Positions 1 through 11,238 of a DNA stretch of 64,000 bases are shown here, piece by piece; positions within the stretch are counted from its first letter, which is position 1; each line of letters starts with the position of its first letter. The translations under genes and the position numbers were made by a program. The stretch is from Paguma larvata. Its lineage: Eukaryota; Chordata; Mammalia; Carnivora; Viverridae. The stretch is taken from assembly GCA_030068075.1 (NCBI GenBank), contig CM057826.1:73815312-73879311 (forward strand), in the 5' to 3' direction. The notes below the pieces were generated by a model. That model was not told where the DNA came from, did no database searches, and was given only the letters and a program-made list of their open reading frames with translations.

Positions 1-203
1 GGGTGCCTGGTTGGCTCAGTCGGTTGAGCATTCAATTTCTGCTCAGGTCATGATCTCACAGTTCGTGGGTTCAAGCCCCACATCAGGCTCTGTGCTGACA
101 GCTCAGAACCTAGAGCCTGCTTCAGATTCTGTGTGTGTCTCTCTCTTACTGCCACTCCCCTGCTCATGCTCTGTCTCTCAAAAATAAAATTAAATAAAAA
201 GTT
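1..203 (+). mobile_element. CAN-SINE (feliform tRNA-derived SINE), start cut by window edge
   Basis: Non-autonomous retrotransposon with a tRNA-like head (GGTGCCTGGTTGGCTCAG), a core around CAGGTCATGATCTC, a CT-rich segment and an A-rich tail with AATAAAA-like signals. It begins within a base or so of the window start, so any left target-site duplication (TSD) is out of view. Its tail is the landing site of a second SINE. Family identity rests on recognised consensus features. Confidence 0.93.
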
Positions 204-219
204 AAAATAGATATTAGAG
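204..219. repeat. Left TSD of the second tandem SINE
   Basis: AAAATAGATATTAGAG is repeated exactly at 438-453. The 16-bp identity brackets the SINE at 220-437 and shows it inserted after the SINE at 1-203 was already present. Confidence 0.9.
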
Positions 220-437
220 AGGTGCCTGGATGGCTCAGTTGGTTGGGCGGCCGACTTCGGCTCAGGTCATGATCTCGCGGTCTGTGAGTTTGAGCCCCGC
301 ATCGGGCTCTGTGCTGACGGCTCAGAGCCTGGAGCCTGCTTCAGATTTTGTGTCTGCCTCTCTCTCTGCCCTTCCCCTGCTCACACTCTGTCTCTGTGTC
401 TCTCAAAAATAAATAAACGTTAAAAAAAAAGATTAAA
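220..437 (+). mobile_element. CAN-SINE, full length, with 16-bp TSD
   Basis: Complete element from tRNA-like head (AGGTGCCTGGATGGCTCAG) to A-rich tail (AATAAATAAACGTTAAAAAAAA). Exact 16-bp duplications flank it, at 204-219 and 438-453. It keeps several CpG sites (for example in GGGCGGCCGACTTCGG), which suggests a fairly recent insertion. A 60-residue open frame within it also appears in many other copies and is not a gene. Confidence 0.95.
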
Positions 438-453
438 AAAATAGATATTAGAG

Positions 454-1283
454 TTACTTCTAGTAAAAAAACTAATGTATAAAGATTTTTAAATCTTAAT
501 GGCACTGAATTATAGAAAATAACAATCACCTAAGAATTAATGTAATTGCATTTCTAATTCAGGAGCAAAATGGGAGGGGGGCTACCAAAGGTATGCAAGC
601 AACAAAAACACATAAACAATTATATCAAGGAGGGTCCTAGTTGGCTGGAATGCTTGGCAGTTATAATGCTTTTTTGCTTTCTTGGGATTGATGAAGTATA
701 TTTGAATGCATTCCATTTTGTCACACTCTCTGGGGAGATTTTTTTTTTTTTTTTAATATCCTTAGGGTCTCATACTTTATACTATTAGCAGAGACTTAAC
801 ATGATCTGATGGCTGATCAATTTAGGATAGGACTAGGTCTACATCTGAAATAGGGTTATGTCATAAGCATATTGTTTGACTTATTTAAACTCTCTTTTCC
901 AATATATCAAGCTACCCAATGAAGAGATTAATTACATTCTAAGTCAATTAATTGGAAAATTATTATTTATATACCCCATTACATGCAAGATATCATGCTA
1001 GATGCTTTCAGGGCATACAAAGATAATTACAAACTTGCATGCCTCTAAATTTATATTCTAGTTAGTAAGCAAGGTCTGGATCCTGTAAATATTAACAATG
1101 ATTGCCTTAGTGATTGGAGGCACTGCGAGCATTTGAGAGGAGGGGGATGCTGTCCACGTCTTTTTACTGTGAAGCAGATTGTGCACCTCTACAGATTTTT
1201 AAATGTCCACCTGGAAATGTTTACAATTGTTTACAAATGTTTACAATGCTAAAAATGTTTACAATTCTAACAGTCTAAACCTT

Positions 1284-1328
<45 letters not shown>

Positions 1329-2209
1329 CAAGTACCTTTGCCCAGATATGGTTTATATTGAATTTTCTATTTTAATATGCAAGTCAAGGAAAAACTGTAC
1401 TTTTATTTCCTGAAATTTACTGGGAATGGTTCCTCATTTCAAAAATAACAACCGCAGAGTCAAAATAGTATTTGAGCAGCCCAATTCATACACTTGCATC
1501 AGTTTTTATTTGTGTCTGTTGCATTTAAAGGAAACAGAGAGATAGAGAGATAATGTAGATAGAGAGAGATCATACCTACCCTGTATGAAGTAGCCACTAG
1601 TATGAAAAACTCAACAATTGTTTTATGAACACTTGACACTGTTTTCCATTCTGCTGTACATAAATTGAATCTATGGCTCTTCTGTCAAGATTTTTATTTT
1701 CCAAATGAAGTAAAAAATAAAAACAAAACAACAAATAAAATGTCAAAATTAAATGATAGTTTTATGAAGTTTGGCAAGGTTATATCATCCTTTCTCTTTC
1801 CTCCAGTTCAGTTTGTAATTTGTCTTGTTATGTTTACCCTTTATTTGATTATTTTCTATCTTTTGTTTCTTATCATACACTAATATCCTATCTCTGAATA
1901 TTTATCTTAACACTTATTTTTGTATTGGCATCTAATAATGTCTCTTCTTTTTGGTTTTCCTATAGCTCATGTACAGAATGGTTTCTGATCCTCATTTCTC
2001 TAAAAAGGTCAAAGAATCTGACCACTTCATTAAGCCATCTATTGTGGTCATGCCTAAAGCATTAACATATATGTCACTGTATTTATTTATTTAAGTTTAT
2101 TTTTTACCAAATTAAATTATATTCTTTTTTTGAAATTAGGCACATAAGCACTTTGTTTTTTTTCTATGATTTCAGTTCAGGATGGTAAAGAGGTCATAAA
2201 ACATTTGTT
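454..2209. other. AT-rich non-coding DNA
   Basis: No gene, exon pattern or recent mobile element is visible. It contains poly-T near 739-754, a TA dinucleotide run near 1291-1322 and GATA/GA-rich sequence near 1536-1570. A stretch near 960-1080 resembles an old mammalian interspersed repeat (variants of CATGCTAGATGCTTT), but too weakly to classify. Short open frames are AT-rich and look like chance. Confidence 0.6.
1291..1322. repeat. (TA)n microsatellite
   Basis: Near-perfect alternating TA run, flanked by GTGTA on the left and ACACACC on the right. It can form cruciform structures, and its length is likely to vary between individuals. Confidence 0.95.
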
Positions 2210-2332
2210 ACAAAATAAGGTATTTGAAAGGACTGAAATACATTAACTCCAGGTGTTAATGAAAGATAAATGAGATGGTGTGTAATGCATCTAAGAAAAT
2301 AATTCACATATAATATGTGCTCAATAAATATG
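2210..2332 (+). repeat. MIR remnant (3' portion)
   Basis: The series GATAAATGAGATGGTGTGTAA then ATATGTGCTCAATAAATA matches the 3' half of the mammalian-wide MIR SINE, where a GGATTAAATGAG-type segment leads to TAAGTGCTCAATAAATG. It is diverged, as expected for a repeat older than placental radiation. Boundaries are approximate. Confidence 0.55.
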
Positions 2333-3422
2333 AACTCACTTAAGATGAGGAAAGACAATCACTTCTGACTCTAGCAGAAAAGATCTCAATAGCCACACAA
2401 ATGAAAAATGCATTTCAAACAGAATGTGAATTATAATTAGTTTTGGCAGGAATATAGGCAGAATCATATTTAATAGGGAAAGTATTTCAGGAAAGGTGTA
2501 AAGATATAAAATTGCAAGTTTTATCATGTTCACTTTTCCTCCCTGAGGGTGCTCTAGTGTTTAGATTTTTCATCTCTGAATGTGTAGATGTGCAAAACCA
2601 CAAAAAAGTGAGGCCAGCTATCCCAAGGATATATCGAAATAAGAAAAGAGATAGGATAGGAATATCAGAGACAGATGAAAATAAGAAAAAGCTGTCAAGA
2701 GGAAGACTGAGAGTGTAGAAAAGGGGAGAAAAGCTATAGAGTTACCTTCCTTGAATTTAGAGATTAGAACTAGGAAATCTTTATCCAGAAAGTGTTAGTT
2801 ACTTAGTCATGAGCAGGGTGGGTTCCAGTAAAAGCTGAAAAGTTTGAAAGACAATGAGTAGCAAGGAAGTAAAGAGAACAACCATTCTGTGAAGACCTCA
2901 AGAACTGTCATTAGAATACTAACACACACTAACTCTAAGCAGAGTACAAGGGCACTTTTCATAATTTTACAGTGATAGTCTCAACAGGATAAAATCCTGA
3001 ACTGACCAGCTTCCATGGCCATTTTTTTATCTGAAATGCCAAGTGAACAAAATAAAGCAAAAAAAAGTGAGTTCAGTAACTAGACTAAAAAGATTTAATG
3101 GGGATAAATTTGGAAGTGATTTGTCCAAGTTGGTCCATGTCAGTTCACAGATGAATTATAGGTAAAAGAAGAAGAACCCTACCGAGGCTTTCTCCAATTC
3201 CATCCTCTTCAAGAAAGATACTGATCGATAGTTCCTTAGGAGGGAGAAAAGCACATTTTCTTTCCATTTCCAAGAGTACACCTGACCCGCACTGCCATAT
3301 TAGTGAGAGGGACGATAAGGACCAAAATCATCATGTTACCAGTCCAAAGGAATATGTTGTGAGAATTAATTCCAAAGTCTGAAATGTGCTTTGAGCTCCT
3401 TTTACAAAAATATAGAATGTAT
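2333..3422. other. Non-coding DNA without recognised features
   Basis: Purine-rich and AT-rich sequence. Two short open frames (2336-2533 minus, 2512-2718 plus) show no domain, no composition change and no gene context. I see no mobile element of recent age. Confidence 0.55.
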
Positions 3423-3625
3423 GGGGAACCTGGGTGGTCAATCGGTTAAGCATCTGACTTCAGCTCAGATCAGATCTCACGGTTAGTGGGTTTGAGCCCT
3501 GCATTGGGCCCTGGTGCTGACAGCTCAGATCCTGAAGCCTGGTTCCGATTCTGTGTCTCCTTCTCTCTCTCCCCTCCACTGCTCTCTGTCTCTCTCTCAA
3601 AAATAAATAAAACAATAAAAAATTA
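3423..3625 (+). mobile_element. CAN-SINE, moderately diverged
   Basis: Head GGGAACCTGGGTGGTCAATCGG, core near CTCAGATCAGATCTCACGG, CT-rich tract, then AATAAATAAAACAATAAAAAATT. The core has lost a few bases relative to other copies. No clean TSD could be read, which fits an older insertion. Confidence 0.9.
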
Positions 3626-4191
3626 AAGAATAATGCATAATATATGTGTGTATATATATATATTTGAATAATACTAAGATTTGCATAAATCTCCAAATGT
3701 GATGTGCCAGTTAATTGCATCTATAAGAACACTGTGTATTGCAATAACTAACAGTGCAATAACAACTTTAAACAATCTTACAAGACCTGACACTTCTCAT
3801 TTCCACAATACCGATAATATTATAAAAGTAAGAAGCATTTTATTTAGATGTTATTTGACTCCCTTTACCTTTTGCCAACATAGTAGCATTTATTTCAACT
3901 CCTGTACAGAATAATAAAGTGTTTGTGTGAACCCTATCCTTTTGTTAAAAAATTTTTTGAATTCATTCTGATGCCTATGAAACCATATGCATTGAAACAT
4001 TGCCTATTACAGTGAAAAATAGGAATAACACACTGCTTGTCAAAAAGTGATTGTAGTATATAACGGCATGCAACGCAAATGCTCAAACTCATGCTACGCA
4101 AAGCTACTCATGCTTTTGACTTTGGAACAAACTGGACAATATACCATTAAATTTTCTAAAGTCAGTTACAAATCAATTTATATGTATGTAT

Positions 4192-4232
<41 letters not shown>

Positions 4233-4488
4233 AAGTGTGGATGTGTATATTTGTAAAAATACAATGGAAAATCCAGATAAAAAGATCAATGTTCTCTCTG
4301 GTAGAAAGAATACATAAGATATACATATATATTAGTACTACATATTTGAAATAATTTAAAAATACTACTATGATAAACAATTTTGTATCCACAGTTCAGC
4401 TCTAACCTATCTGAATGTGCTACTACATACTGGTTTGGGATCTATTTTGTTTTACATAGGTAAATTGTTGTTTACCCCTGGAGCACGC
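3626..4488. other. AT-rich non-coding DNA with microsatellites
   Basis: Contains a short TA run near 3650-3663 and a TG run (4196-4228). Open frames here partly translate the TG array and are artefacts. No gene-like features are seen. Confidence 0.6.
4196..4228. repeat. (TG)n microsatellite
   Basis: Uninterrupted TG dinucleotides beginning after TATGCACG. A typical mammalian CA/TG array, potentially polymorphic and Z-DNA-prone. Confidence 0.95.
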
Positions 4489-4563
4489 TTCTCTTTTTTC
4501 ATTTAAATTTTAGTTTGTTAGTATACAGTGCAATATTAGTTTTAGAAGTAGAAGTCAGTGGAA
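4489..4563 (-). mobile_element. L1 3' terminal fragment (antisense)
   Basis: TTTAAATTTTAGTTTGTTAG, then a CAGTGCAATATTAG-type segment, is the reverse complement of the carnivoran L1 3' end, where a GCACTATATGTTAACTAACTT-like block precedes the A-tail. It closely resembles the longer L1 3' end at 44.93-46.0 kb. An L1 3'-UTR fragment in the opposite orientation follows at once. Confidence 0.75.
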
Positions 4564-4564
4564 T

Positions 4565-4625
4565 TTAAGAAACAAAACAGATGAACATATGGAATGGAGA
4601 GAAGAAAGAGAAGAAAGGGAAACAA
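4565..4625 (+). mobile_element. L1 3'-UTR fragment in inverted orientation
   Basis: GAATTTAAGAAACAAAACAG then ATGAACATATGGAATGG closely matches the L1 3' UTR at about 43967-44010 (GAATTTAAGATACAAAAGAG, ATGAACATAAAGGAAGG), here on the plus strand. Abutting the antisense 3' end at 4489-4563, it fits a very short L1 insertion inverted by twin priming. Confidence 0.6.
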
Positions 4626-4731
4626 ATCCTTTATTTTCATTCCCTTTTATCTTTCTTACCTACAAGTAATCCCTATTTTGAACTTGATTTTATCTTTTGC
4701 ATTAATATTTTAATTAATTGAATACCTTAAC

Positions 4732-4762
4732 ATATATATATATATATATATATACATATATG
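4732..4762. repeat. (TA)n microsatellite
   Basis: Alternating TA run interrupted once by ACATATATG. Simple low-complexity DNA. Confidence 0.9.
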
Positions 4763-4959
4763 TTTATTAATTAACAATAATGAGATATTTTTGGTAGCTT
4801 CTAATCATTCGATGTTTATCAAATTGAACTTATCATTCTCATCATGCATTTCCCATTCAACATTATGGTTTTGGCATATATCGACTTTAATCATGGGACT
4901 TTAGTTCATTCATCACTGAGGAAGTCAAAACCAAAGTGGTTAATATTAAAGACTCTTAA

Positions 4960-5145
4960 ACCAAACTAGATTAGAATTCTAGTGTTAATGCTTACTAGCT
5001 GTGTGCTACCTTGGATAAGGTACTTAACTTCATTGTTTCTCATTTCCCTCTCACAGAATGGAAATACCTAGCAGCTTTTATTTCACAGGCTTATGATAAG
5101 GATTAATTGTGCCAATATTTGTAAATCACCTAGAGTGGTACAATA
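4960..5145 (+). repeat. MIR (mammalian-wide interspersed repeat)
   Basis: Reads through MIR landmarks in order: TTACTAGCTGTGTGCTACCT, then TTGGATAAGGTACTTAACTT, then CATTTCCCTCTCACAGAATGG and TGATAAGGATTAATTGTGCC. These match the tRNA-related and core parts of MIR with the expected heavy divergence. Old and immobile. Confidence 0.82.
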
Positions 5146-5164
5146 CATAATAATTTAAGTATGT

Positions 5165-5377
5165 CTTTTTTTTTAACGTTTATTTATTTTTAAGACATAG
5201 AGACAGAGCATGAGCAGGGGAAGGGCAGAGAGAGAGAGGGAGACACAGAATGTGAAGCAGGCTCCAGGCTCTGAGCTGTCAGCACAGAGCCCGATGCGGG
5301 GCTCAAACTCACAGACCGCGAGATCATGACCTGAGCCGAAGTCGGCCGCCTAACCGACTGAGCCACCCAGGCGCCCC
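5165..5377 (-). mobile_element. CAN-SINE, minus strand, with short TSD
   Basis: Starts with the T-rich complement of the tail (TTTTTTTTAACGTTTATTTA) and ends with CCACCCAGGCGCCCC. TAAGTATGT flanks both sides (5156-5164 and 5378-5386). CpG sites in the head (CGGCCGCC) are kept, suggesting a young element. Confidence 0.95.
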
Positions 5378-5386
5378 TAAGTATGT

Positions 5387-5883
5387 TAAATATTTGATGT
5401 GTATTATATTCCATTTTATGAAATATACCCACTATAATTTGTTGAGTAGTTAGAGATTTCAAAGCTTTTGACTACTGTACACTGTGTTGCATTCCACCAC
5501 TCTCAGCTCATCCTTGAAGATGTCTCTTGCTCAGTAATTTCTCCAGGTCTGTGCTGTGACCTGGAACTCCTGGGTCACAGGAGGTGCACACATTTGCTAC
5601 ATGTTGCCACAGCATTCTCCGAAGTGGTTTTCTGGTTGGCAATGGAAGAATGGCTTCTACTACTGGACAAAAGTTTAAATTTTAATGAAACAAATGTGTT
5701 GTTCTTTTTTCTTAAAATGTAATTTTCTTTATAATTATATAGTTTTATCAATAAGTTATTCCATATCCTAGAGGTATAAAGATATGAGGTAAGAGTCTGT
5801 TTTTTTCTGACATGGATCTCCATGGCCCATCAAACATATTATGAAAATATGATTTTTGTTTTCTTTTTATTAGTTTTTACACT
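5387..5883. other. Non-coding DNA without recognised features
   Basis: Overlapping open frames on both strands (5468-5722 plus, 5575-5823 minus) lack domains and gene context. Nothing else is supported. Confidence 0.5.
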
Positions 5884-6088
5884 TTTTAAATTTATTTTGA
5901 GACAGGGAGAGAAAGCACGTGTGAGTAATGTGGGAGCAGAAAGAGAGAGGGGGAGAGAGAATCCCAAGCAGGCTCTGCACTGTCAGCAGAAAGCCCTATG
6001 TGGGACTTAATCCCACAAACTGTGAGATCATGACCTTAGCTAAAATCAAGAGTCATACGCTTAAAAGACTGACCTATGCAGGTGCCCC
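5884..6088 (-). mobile_element. CAN-SINE, minus strand, diverged
   Basis: T-rich start (TTTTTAAATTTATTTTGAGA), GA-rich tract, core complement CTGTGAGATCATGACC, and head complement ending TGCAGGTGCCCC. Multiple substitutions and no clear TSD mark an older copy. Confidence 0.9.
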
Positions 6089-6426
6089 AAGTTTGTTTTC
6101 CTTTTACAGCTAAATTATATTTGCTACTTATTATTATTATTATAAATATATATTTTTTAAGTTAGGAAAAATATTTCCTTTGACACAATCGCCAGAAAAC
6201 CGTTGGTCTTTGGACTTCTCAATGATTCCACTGAGTTTCCGGTGAGAGAAAAGAAGAGAGAAGAACACATATACGTTGAGTTCTAGGCTCTGAGTCAGGC
6301 TTTTTCTTATACAGAAAAATCTCTCCTGACTTATCTCCATGGAGATAAATACGAGAAGTACACATCAGTCTCCATTTGCAGTGTTAATCATATTGATTGA
6401 TTTCCAGGGCATTTTGAACACTATAC

Positions 6427-6620
6427 ATGATCTTGTTGTTTGTGAGTTCAAGCCCCACATCAGGCTCTGTGCTGACGTCTCAGAGCCAGGAGCCTGCTTT
6501 GGATTCTGTGTGTGTGTGTGTGTGTCTCTCTGTCCCTCACCTGCTCATACTCTGTTTCATTCTCTCTCTCTCTCTCTCAAAAATGAATAAACATTAAAAA
6601 ATAATTAAAAAATAAATAAA
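6427..6620 (+). mobile_element. CAN-SINE, 5'-truncated
   Basis: Begins inside the core (TGATCTTGTTGTTTGTGAG) without the tRNA-like head. It continues through the conserved CAGGCTCTGTGCTGACG segment, a TG expansion, a CT-rich tract and a tail with AATGAATAAACATTAAAAAA. The head is missing because of truncation or divergence of the left part. Confidence 0.88.
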
Positions 6621-7253
6621 AGTGAAACCACCATTATTTTAATCTTTCAAATTTTGACTTTGGTATAGAAACATCTCAATAAAATTTTAGAGTATGTTTT
6701 CACAATCTAGTTAATACAACACTCAAGGCCATTCTGAAAACTAAGTTATAGATTTCACAGCAGTCCACATGCTGAGCCATGCTTAAATGAGTGAAACAAT
6801 ACAAATGTGTCCTTTCTAATGTGGAAATTCTTTCAATCACCAGGACGGCTCTTGTGTGTAGCTGCTCATTTGTTTGCACAATTCTTTCTCCATTTCTGTT
6901 TTGCTGCTTGTCTAATTGTGGGGCTCTTCGTGCTACTATTATGGGTTTCCTAGCTATGGACACAAATGTTACATCAACTGCAACTATATTTCATAGCTTA
7001 TTTGGATATATAGTTTGCCATCTACAACTGGGCAACCATTTGCCATGCAAGTGCTCTATCTTCCTTCTTTTATCCAATTTCATAACAGAGCCAAACATAT
7101 CCTGCTAAGGTATAATGAGCACAGGTCTCAAGGCATAACACAAGACTTTACTATGAATCCTCATTGCTGAGAATTTGGTATATTAACTTCCTGATTGTAA
7201 GAACACTTGGGCATTACAGGTAAAGTCTAAGATATAAAAACAATATTTCTTAA
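6621..7253. other. Non-coding DNA without recognised features
   Basis: Holds a 105-codon plus-strand open frame (6791-7108) overlapped by an 87-codon minus-strand frame. Neither shows a recognisable domain, and the lengths are unremarkable for chance in this composition. Confidence 0.5.
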
Positions 7254-7502
7254 GGCACCTAGGTGGCTCAGTCAGTTAAGCATCCAACTCTTGGTTTTGG
7301 CTCAGGACATATTATGGTTTGTGGGTTTAAGCCCCGCATGGGGCACCATGTTGGGTTCCACGCTGACAGCACTCACCCTGGTTAGGATTCTCTTTTCTTC
7401 ACTCTACCCCTCCCCTACCCTCTCACTCTCACGCTCTCTCTCATTCTTGCTCTCTCTTAAAATAAATAAATAATCTTTAAAACAAACAAGCAAACAAACA
7501 AA
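7254..7502 (+). mobile_element. CAN-SINE, older subtype
   Basis: Head GGCACCTAGGTGGCTCAGTC, then AACTCTTGGTTTTGGCTCAGG and an older-subtype 3' part before the CT-rich tract and the AATAAATAAATAATCTTTAAA tail with CAAA repeats. The ACTCTTGGTTTTGGC head variant differs from the GACTTCGGC variant of the younger copies. Confidence 0.9.
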
Positions 7503-7753
7503 AAACCCACATTTTTTTCATTGCAACAACAGCAGTGCTTGGAAGTACTTCCATAACAAAAATCTCCCATAAATAAATCCAACTCCTTTATTCCTCATAG
7601 GACCACTGCAAATTCTTTCTACTTAATTAATTCTATTTTCAAATGAAAAATTGTCTTTGTACTTCGCATTACTTCTTTATTCTGTCATTCAAAGAATTAT
7701 TTTATTCTGTCACTCATAGGTTATCTACTCGATATTTTTAAGTGTGTTCTTTA

Positions 7754-7970
7754 TTTTTTTTTCATGTTTATTTATTTTTGAGACAATGAAAGAGAGAGAG
7801 AGAGAGCAGGAAAGGGGCAGAGAGAGAGAGGGAGACAGAGAATCCCAGCAGGCTTCATGCTGTCAGTGCAGAGCCCGATGTTGGGCTTGAATGCATGAGC
7901 TGTGAGATCACGCCCTGAGCCGAAACCAGGACTCAGATGCTTAACTGACCAAGCTACCCAGGTGCCCCTT
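7754..7970 (-). mobile_element. CAN-SINE, minus strand, at the 3' end of an antisense L1
   Basis: T-rich tail complement followed by a GA-rich tract, core CTGTGAGATCACGCCC, and head complement ending CCAGGTGCCCC. Imperfect 13-bp duplications, AGTGTGTTCTTTA (7741-7753) and AGTGTACTCTTTA (7971-7983), flank it. It lies directly next to the L1 3' end that begins at 7984. Confidence 0.92.
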
Positions 7971-9638
7971 AGTGTACTCTTTAATCCCCATCTTCTATTT
8001 CCCCCATCCCTCCCACCACCCCTATGGTAACCATCAGTTTATGTTCCATGGTTGAGTCTGTATATTGGTTTCTCTCTCCCTCTCTCTCTCTCTCTCTCAT
8101 TTGCTCATTTGTTCTGTTTCTTAAATTCCACATGTAAGTGAGAACATATGGTATTTGTCTTTCTCTGGCTGACTTATTTCTCTTAGCTTTATATTCTCTG
8201 TATACATACATCCCACAGGGTCCTTATTCATTCATCTATTGATGGACATTTGGGCTGCTTCCATGGTCTGGCTATTGTAAATAATGTTGCAATAAACATA
8301 GGGGTGCATGTATCCTTTCAAATTAGTATTTGTGTATTGTATGGATAAACACCCAATAGTGTGATTACTAGATTATCAGGTAGTTCTATTTTTGAGTCTT
8401 TGAGGACCCTCCATACTGTTTCTACAGAGGCTGCCCCAGTTTGCATTTCTATCAACAGTGAAAGAGGGTTCCCTTTTCTCCACTTGCTCGCCAATACTTG
8501 TTTCTTGTTTTTATATCATCATCATCATTATTACTATCATTATAGTAATTATTATTATTATTATTATTTGATTTTAGCCATTCTGACAGATGTGAAGTGA
8601 GAGCTCATTGTAGTTTTGATTATAGTGATGCTGAGCCTCTTGTCATGTGTCTCTTCTTGACATATGGATGTCTTCTTTGGAGAAACGTCTGTTCACATTT
8701 TATGCCCAGTTTTTAAGCCAATTATTCTGGTTTTGGCTTATTGAGATTTATACTTTTTTAAATATATTTTGAATACTAACCCTTTATTGGATGTATCATT
8801 TCCAAATATCTTCTCCAATGCCATAGGTTGCCTTTGAGTTTTGTTTCCTTTGCTGTGCAGAAACTTAGTTTAATGTAGTTCCAATAGTTTATTTTTGCTT
8901 TTTATTTCCCTTGCCTTAGGGAACATGTCTAGAAAAATGTTCCTATAGCCGATGTCAGAGATATTACTGTCTGTGCTCTATTCAAGGATTTTTATGGTTT
9001 CAGATCTCACATTTGGGTCTTTAACCCATTTTGAGTTCGTTTTTGTGTACGGTGAAAGAATGGTTCAGTGTCATTCTTTTGCATGTTGCTGTACAGTTTT
9101 TCCAACATCATTTGTTGAAGAGACTTTTTCCCATGATATATTCATTCCTTCCTTGTCAAAGAATTGACCATATAATTACGGGTTTATTTCTGGGTATTTC
9201 TGTTCTATTTCCTTGATCTATGTGTATATCAGTACCATACTGTTTTAATTACTATAGCTTTGTAATATAACTTGAAACCTGGAATTGTGATATCTCCAGT
9301 TTTGTTTTCCAAGATTGTTTTGGCTATTCAAAGCAATAGTCTTTTGTGGTTCCATACAAATTTTAGTATTGATCGTTCTAGTTCTGAGAAAAAATCTGTC
9401 GGTTATGTGATAGGAACTGCAGCAAGTCTATAGGTTGCTTTGCCTACTACAGACATTTTAACAATATTTGTTCTTCTAACCAATGGGCATGGAATGTCTT
9501 TCCATTTCATTGCACGGTTTGAATTTCGTTCATCAGTGTTTTATAGTTTTCGGATTACAAATCTTCATCTCTTTAGTTAAATTTATTCCCAGATATAATA
9601 TTGTTTTTCAGTACAATTGTTAATAGGATTGTTTTCTT

Positions 9639-9859
9639 TTTTTTTTAATTTTTTTAATTTATTTATTTTTTGAGAGACAGAGAGACAGAGCATGAGCAGG
9701 GGAAGGGCAGAGAGAGAGAGGCAGACACAGAATCTGAAACAGGCTCCAGGCTCTGAGCTGTCAGCACAGAGCCTGATGTGGGGTTCGAACTCACAGACCG
9801 TAAGATCATGACTTGAGCCAAAGTCGGCCGCTTAACCGACTGAGCCACCCAGGCGCCCC
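9639..9859 (-). mobile_element. CAN-SINE inserted into the antisense L1
   Basis: Well preserved copy from TTTTTTTAATTTTTTTAATT to AGCCACCCAGGCGCCCC. TSDs of 14 bp with one mismatch flank it: AGGATTGTTTTCTT (9625-9638) and AGGATTATTTTCTT (9860-9873). The interrupted L1 is therefore older than the SINE. Confidence 0.96.
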
Positions 9860-10984
9860 AGGATTATTTTCTTAATTTCACTTTCCATGCTTCTTCATTA
9901 TAAGAATGTAACATATTTCTGTACATTGATTTTGTATCCTGTGACTTTACTGAATTTATTTATCAGTTTTAGTAGGTCTTTTTTGTCGAATCTTTAGGGT
10001 TTTCTACATAGAGTATCATGTCATCTGCAAATAGTGAAAGTTTTACTTCCTCCTTACAAATTTGGATTCCTTTTATTTCTTTATGTTTCTAATTATTGTG
10101 GCTATGACTTTCAGTACTATGTTGAATAAAATTGGTGAGAATGGACATCCTTGTCTTGTTCCTAACCTTAGGGGGAAAGTTCTCAGTTTTTCACCATTGA
10201 GTATGGTGTTGGTTGTGTGTGTTTCATATAAGGCCTTTATTATGTTGAGGTACATTTCCTCCAGATCTACTTTGCAGATGGTTTTTATCATGAATAAATG
10301 TTATATTCTGTCAAATATTTTTTCAACATTTATTGAAATGGAATTTATCCTTTCTTTTATTGATGTTATATATCACATTGATTATTTTGTGAATATTGAA
10401 GCACACACGCTGCACCCCAGGATAAATCCCAGTTGATTATGGTGTATAATTTTTTAATGTATTGTTGGATTTGGTTTGCTAATACTTTGTTGAGGATTGT
10501 TGCATCTATATTCATAAGAGATATTGGCCCATAGTTTTCTCTTTTTTTCCATCTTTCCTTTCTTTTTTTTTTTTTTTCCTGTGGCATCTTTATCTGGTTT
10601 TGGTATCAGGGTGATACTTGCCTCATAGAATGAATGTGGAAGTTTCCCTTCTTATATTTTTTTAGAACAGTTTGAGAAGAATAGGTATCACATCTTCTTT
10701 AAAGGTTTGGTAGAATCTGTAGGTGAATCTATCTGGTCCTAGGCTTTTGTTTTCTGGGAAATTTATAATTAGTGATTCAATTTCATTGCTGGTAATTGGT
10801 CTGTTCAAATTTTCTATTTCTTCTTACTTTAGTTTTGGTAGGTTATATGTTTCTAGGAATTTATCCATTTCTTCGAAGTTGTACAATTTGTTGGCATATA
10901 GGTTTTCATAAAATACTGTTACGACAGTTTGAATTTCTATAGTGTTGTTTGCTATGTGTTCTCTTTCTGTTTATTTGGGTCCTT

Positions 10985-11238
10985 TTCTCTTTCTTTCTTT
11001 CTTTCTTTCTTCCTTTCTTCCTTTCTTTCTTCTGCTCTTTCTTCTTTCTCTCTTCTTTCTTTTTTCTCTTTCTTTCTTTCTCTCTCTCTCTCTCCCTCTC
11101 TCTCTTTCTCTTCCTTCCTTCCTTCCTTCCTTCCTTCCTTCGTTCTTTCTTTCTTTTCTCTCTCTCTCTCTCTCTCTCTTTCTTTCCCTCCCTTCCTTCC
11201 TTCCTTCCTTCCTTCCTTCCTTTCTTTCTTTATTGTCT
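10985..11238. repeat. Compound (CTTT)n/(TTCC)n/(TC)n polypyrimidine microsatellite
   Basis: About 250 bp of almost pure pyrimidine on the plus strand: CTTT repeats, two blocks of TTCC repeats (near 11111-11140 and 11190-11220), and TC dinucleotides. It sits inside ORF2 of the antisense L1, where intact copies have only a short GA-rich block (near 41287-41308 in the L1 at 37.8 kb). All long open frames across it (up to 177 codons) are translated repeat. Confidence 0.95.

Noticed and set aside
4047..4392. Open frames of 69 and 76 codons on opposite strands
   Set aside because: Both translate the TG microsatellite at 4196-4228.
6791..7108. 105-codon plus-strand open frame
   Set aside because: No domain, no flanking splice or promoter context, and an open frame overlaps it on the other strand. 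Length is compatible with chance.
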